64,000 nucleotides of DNA, from NCBI RefSeq assembly GCF_964204865.1, contig NC_135250.1, forward strand, positions 24,357,395 to 24,421,394, in the 5' to 3' direction. Positions 61,347 to 64,000 of the stretch are shown in pieces. The translations under genes and the position numbers were made by a program. The notes below the pieces were generated by a model. The model made no database searches. It worked only from the letters and a program-made list of their open reading frames with translations, and was not told the origin of the DNA. Position 1 is the first letter of the stretch; each line of letters opens with the position of its first letter. This stretch comes from Styela clava. Its lineage: Eukaryota > Chordata > Ascidiacea > Stolidobranchia > Styelidae.

Positions 61347-63130
61347 CACGTTTGTGATTTAAAAATAGATATTTTCTACGACGAGTTGACGAGTTTTTTT
61401 AATAATGGAGAAAGTTTTAATTTATTTATAGAAATATTTTGTAAGTATCTGTTTTCAAAATTTTATAATTTCATTTTTTTCGATTTTATGTTTTCGTCCT
61501 CAAATATATTCTATGAAATAAATTTAGATATTTAATTTAGATATGACTACTTCCAATTGCATGAAATCTCGTAAACAACTTTAATTTGCGTCAATTATTT
61601 CACTTTGGAGAAATTAAAAATTATCAATCACGCCGAGCACTTTTACATCGCAAATGACATGGAGAATAGGAAATTGCAATGGTGTATATCCCGTAGGAAA
61701 TAGAACTTTCGGATACGTATTTTTGTGCTGCGTTGAAGCTGAAAGTTGCAACAATTTTACAAAACTATGCATTCATTTCATGTGTGACTTCATAGATGCT
61801 CCATGAATTGTGTCAGGATTTGTTTTCCACAACCAGTATCTTATATGAACAATATCTTGCATTGGGATAGCTTACAAATCACCAAGTATCAGATTGATAT
61901 ATATTGCCATAAATAATCAGGAATTGTAGTATAAAAAAAATTCAATCGTCTATTTTCAGTAGTTTTTCCTTTCAATTTTTTGGAAATAAATATAAAACTA
62001 TTTTACTGTTCGTCCGCAACTCTTCGCTCAGAAATCAGTCTCCTTCATGTTAAAGAATTGAAACGTATTTAGAAAATAAATTTTTGCAAAGAAAAAGTTT
62101 TTCAAATTCGTAAGGCGTCGTCCTACTATAATTGCTGTTACCTTTATATATCTTTACTCTCTGAATCCCAGGCAGTAATATTTTCAGAAAGCAGGATAGT
62201 TTAAATTACTCTGTGAGAAATGTTAGTTGCAGAAGAGTTCAACAAAGATTTATAATTAGCGCTTCATCACATATTTTCAGATAAAAACCAAAAGAACCAA
62301 AATAAAATTGAAATAAAAAAACACACTCCATTTTACCAAAACATTCTCGTCAATGAAAATCGAAAGCAAAGTCGGTTCATTTCTTTGTCGCGAACCTCGG
62401 CCGAAACCGACAACAAGCGGCCCGAGGCCAAAAACGTTTCATTGGAACCTGTGAAAATAATCAAAATTTGTGATAACTATAAAACGATCATGAAATATTA
62501 TTACTCGTAATCTTTCTATAACATTTGTTTCTCAAAAATTAGGAATGAAAACAATGTAATTATATGTAATCACCCAGTTCAGACTCAACCATTATTCTGA
62601 ACGTAAAAGAACATGGTTTGAAGTTTTGGATATGCAGGAATCTAGTTCTCGCAAAAAATTATTTATGATTATAACACCAAATGTAAAAAATGAAAACAAT
62701 TCAAAATTTTGCATGAAATTTTTCAGCTTCAACGCTCGCCAATAAATCTAATTGCGTAACTTACGTGAAACTAATGGAATGTAACTGGAAATAGTCCCAA
62801 CAAAACTAAGGAGAATTTCTAATTTGTGGAAAACAAAACACAAATAAACTACTAAATTTAGAAGTTATCGAAATAGCTGCAAATCTTCGGTGACATTCTT
62901 CCAGATCTGAGTTGTTTCATAAAACTATCTAAAAGATTGATTACGTATTTTAGATTTATGTTTGCGCTGTATGCATCAGTGAATAAGTTGTCTTTAAAAA
63001 AATGTATTTGCAAACATAGAAAAAAATAAGAGTGTTCACTTTTGCTATAGTAAACGAAAATAGAACGAATCGCATTCATTTTTTCCGGTCTCGAAAAGTA
63101 TGAAACGCTGCGAATATGTTAAATACAGCA
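61347..63130. other. Duplicate of the M1/M2 intergenic region
   Basis: It follows the order of 45,380-47,230 with scattered changes but lacks the hAT element present there. Near 63,100 it keeps the M2-type core (GCTGCGAATATGTTAAATAC) with TATGAAAC in place of TATAAGAG. No M gene follows, and downstream homology stops near 63,145. Confidence 0.7.
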
Positions 63131-63429
63131 TAACTAAACTGATTCGATTCCAACTTCCAAGGTTTGTTTCATCGAGTCTTTTCGTTCAAACTTTTAGCAA
63201 AGCATACTAGATACTAGTGTTTTTTTCGCCTACGTTTGTACCCTCTAACTGTGAACACGCATTCCTTATATATATCCTTCCGGGCTAATTCAAATATTGT
63301 GCTCGGCAAAAACCCATTAGAATAACTCCTGCTATTGAAGCTGAATCCGTAACTTATTCAGGCCGAAAGACACTTTTATTATTGTGTCACAAACCTTTAA
63401 TCAAAAATTACATTTTATTAAGAATAAAA

Positions 63430-63640
63430 AATCATCTAAAATTTCACTAAATTACACCTCACAACAATAAAAATTGACTACAAGCTGATTATCAAAATCG
63501 GGAAGTTGCAACTGGTATAATGCATCAATGACTGAACCCACCCCAACTCTGCCGACTATATCATAAAATAATATATACACTAAACACGATACAAATGCAA
63601 CAATAACAAAGCATATTCTTACCGTATGACTGCCTATTCT
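63430..63640 (-). pseudogene. S7: 3'-terminal remnant of a sulfotransferase-like gene
   Basis: On the minus strand VRICFVIVAFVSCLVY repeats the membrane anchor of S2 (AKICFVIVAIISCLVYYW). The following bases (CTTGTAGTCAATTTTTATTG and TGAGGTG.AATTTAGTGA) match the S2 3' flank at 35,060-35,100. Nothing upstream of the anchor survives. Confidence 0.75.
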
Positions 63641-63644
63641 ACAG

Positions 63645-63890
63645 AGTTCCATACGCTACTGCAAAAGTCATTTTTGTATGAAGTTGCTGATAATAACCGT
63701 AGGTTATTATTGATTTTACATTCGGAAAAAATTATTTATCTTAATGATCATATCACCATCATCATAACTAACGGCATTCAAGCGAGTGTAACTTTACCAT
63801 GAATGTTTTTAATTACCCCTCTGTTACAGCACGATACGACAAGAGTATCAACAAATCGATAATCCACTACAAACAAATCAATTAAATTAC
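63645..63890 (-). pseudogene. M6: remnant of an M3-like gene, exon 2 end and intron 2
   Basis: GTGGATTATCGATTTGTTGA and TCGTGCTGTAACAGAGGGGT correspond to the VYRFV..SCCNR end of exon 2. The donor is again not GT (AGAGGGGTAATT, compare AGGGGAGTAATT in M3). The intron-like part and CATACGCTACTGCAAA follow as in M3 (52,380-52,400). M3 and M6 thus share an already damaged ancestor. Confidence 0.7.
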
Positions 63891-64000
63891 TCAGTAAAAA
63901 GGAAAATATACAAACAAATGAAAAAAAAAATGAATAAATTTTTTTTGCCACACCAAATTAATATTTTTATGAGGATTGCCAAATTGGATACCGAATTAGT
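63891..64000. other. Window edge, AT-rich
   Basis: A-rich sequence beyond the M6 remnant. Whether more of the array continues outside the window cannot be seen. Confidence 0.3.

Noticed and set aside
1-64000. CRISPR array, operons or bacterial-type genes
   Set aside because: Repeats are irregular transposon copies and the genes are spliced; nothing prokaryotic is present.

Overview
The window is AT-rich animal nuclear DNA with spliced genes and many small transposons. A multi-copy PF17784-type sulfotransferase family beside a beta-microseminoprotein-like secreted family suggests an invertebrate deuterostome, most likely an ascidian such as Ciona. That assignment is an inference from gene content, with no database search behind it.

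Positions 1-27,650 are gene-poor. I can support one coding exon of an unrecognised gene (7,812-8,346, minus), one possible short coding exon (13,376-13,600), a good tRNA-Val(AAC) at 23,017-23,089, five copies of a dispersed repeat built around GGTTAGGGTTAGGCC, and several transposon remnants.

Positions 27,660-64,000 hold two interleaved gene families. Family S has five exons and encodes about 261 aa with a PKTGT-type phosphosulfate loop, a DWPAVAVW motif and a C-terminal membrane anchor. S1 (27,660-30,896) and S2 (32,129-35,007) are intact. S3 (38,258-43,251) has open exons but has lost its ATG and one splice donor. S5 (58,101-59,117, minus) is an in-frame internal-deletion derivative. S4 (35,734-37,068), S6 (50,329-50,550) and S7 (63,430-63,640) are broken. 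Family M has three exons and encodes 184 aa, a secreted 12-cysteine protein whose cysteine order contains the beta-microseminoprotein pattern plus an inserted segment. M2 (47,347-49,778) and M4 (55,186-55,974) are intact and on the plus strand. M1, M3, M5 and M6 are on the minus strand and all carry lesions.

S and M genes form tail-to-tail pairs (S3/M1, M2/S6, M4/S5), and M genes are head-to-head (M1/M2, M3/M4). The locus therefore reads as an inverted duplication around about 46 kb plus further copies of the same unit. Intergenic sequence is duplicated too, which gives paralogous empty sites for several hAT and mariner-like insertions. Elements with clear target-site duplications lie at 40,270-42,361, 46,005-46,772, 56,437-58,022 (hAT type) and 37,414-37,833 (TA type).

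How the two products might cooperate is unknown. One is a putative membrane-anchored sulfotransferase and the other a putative secreted Cys-rich protein. Their co-duplication is the main reason to consider a functional link.
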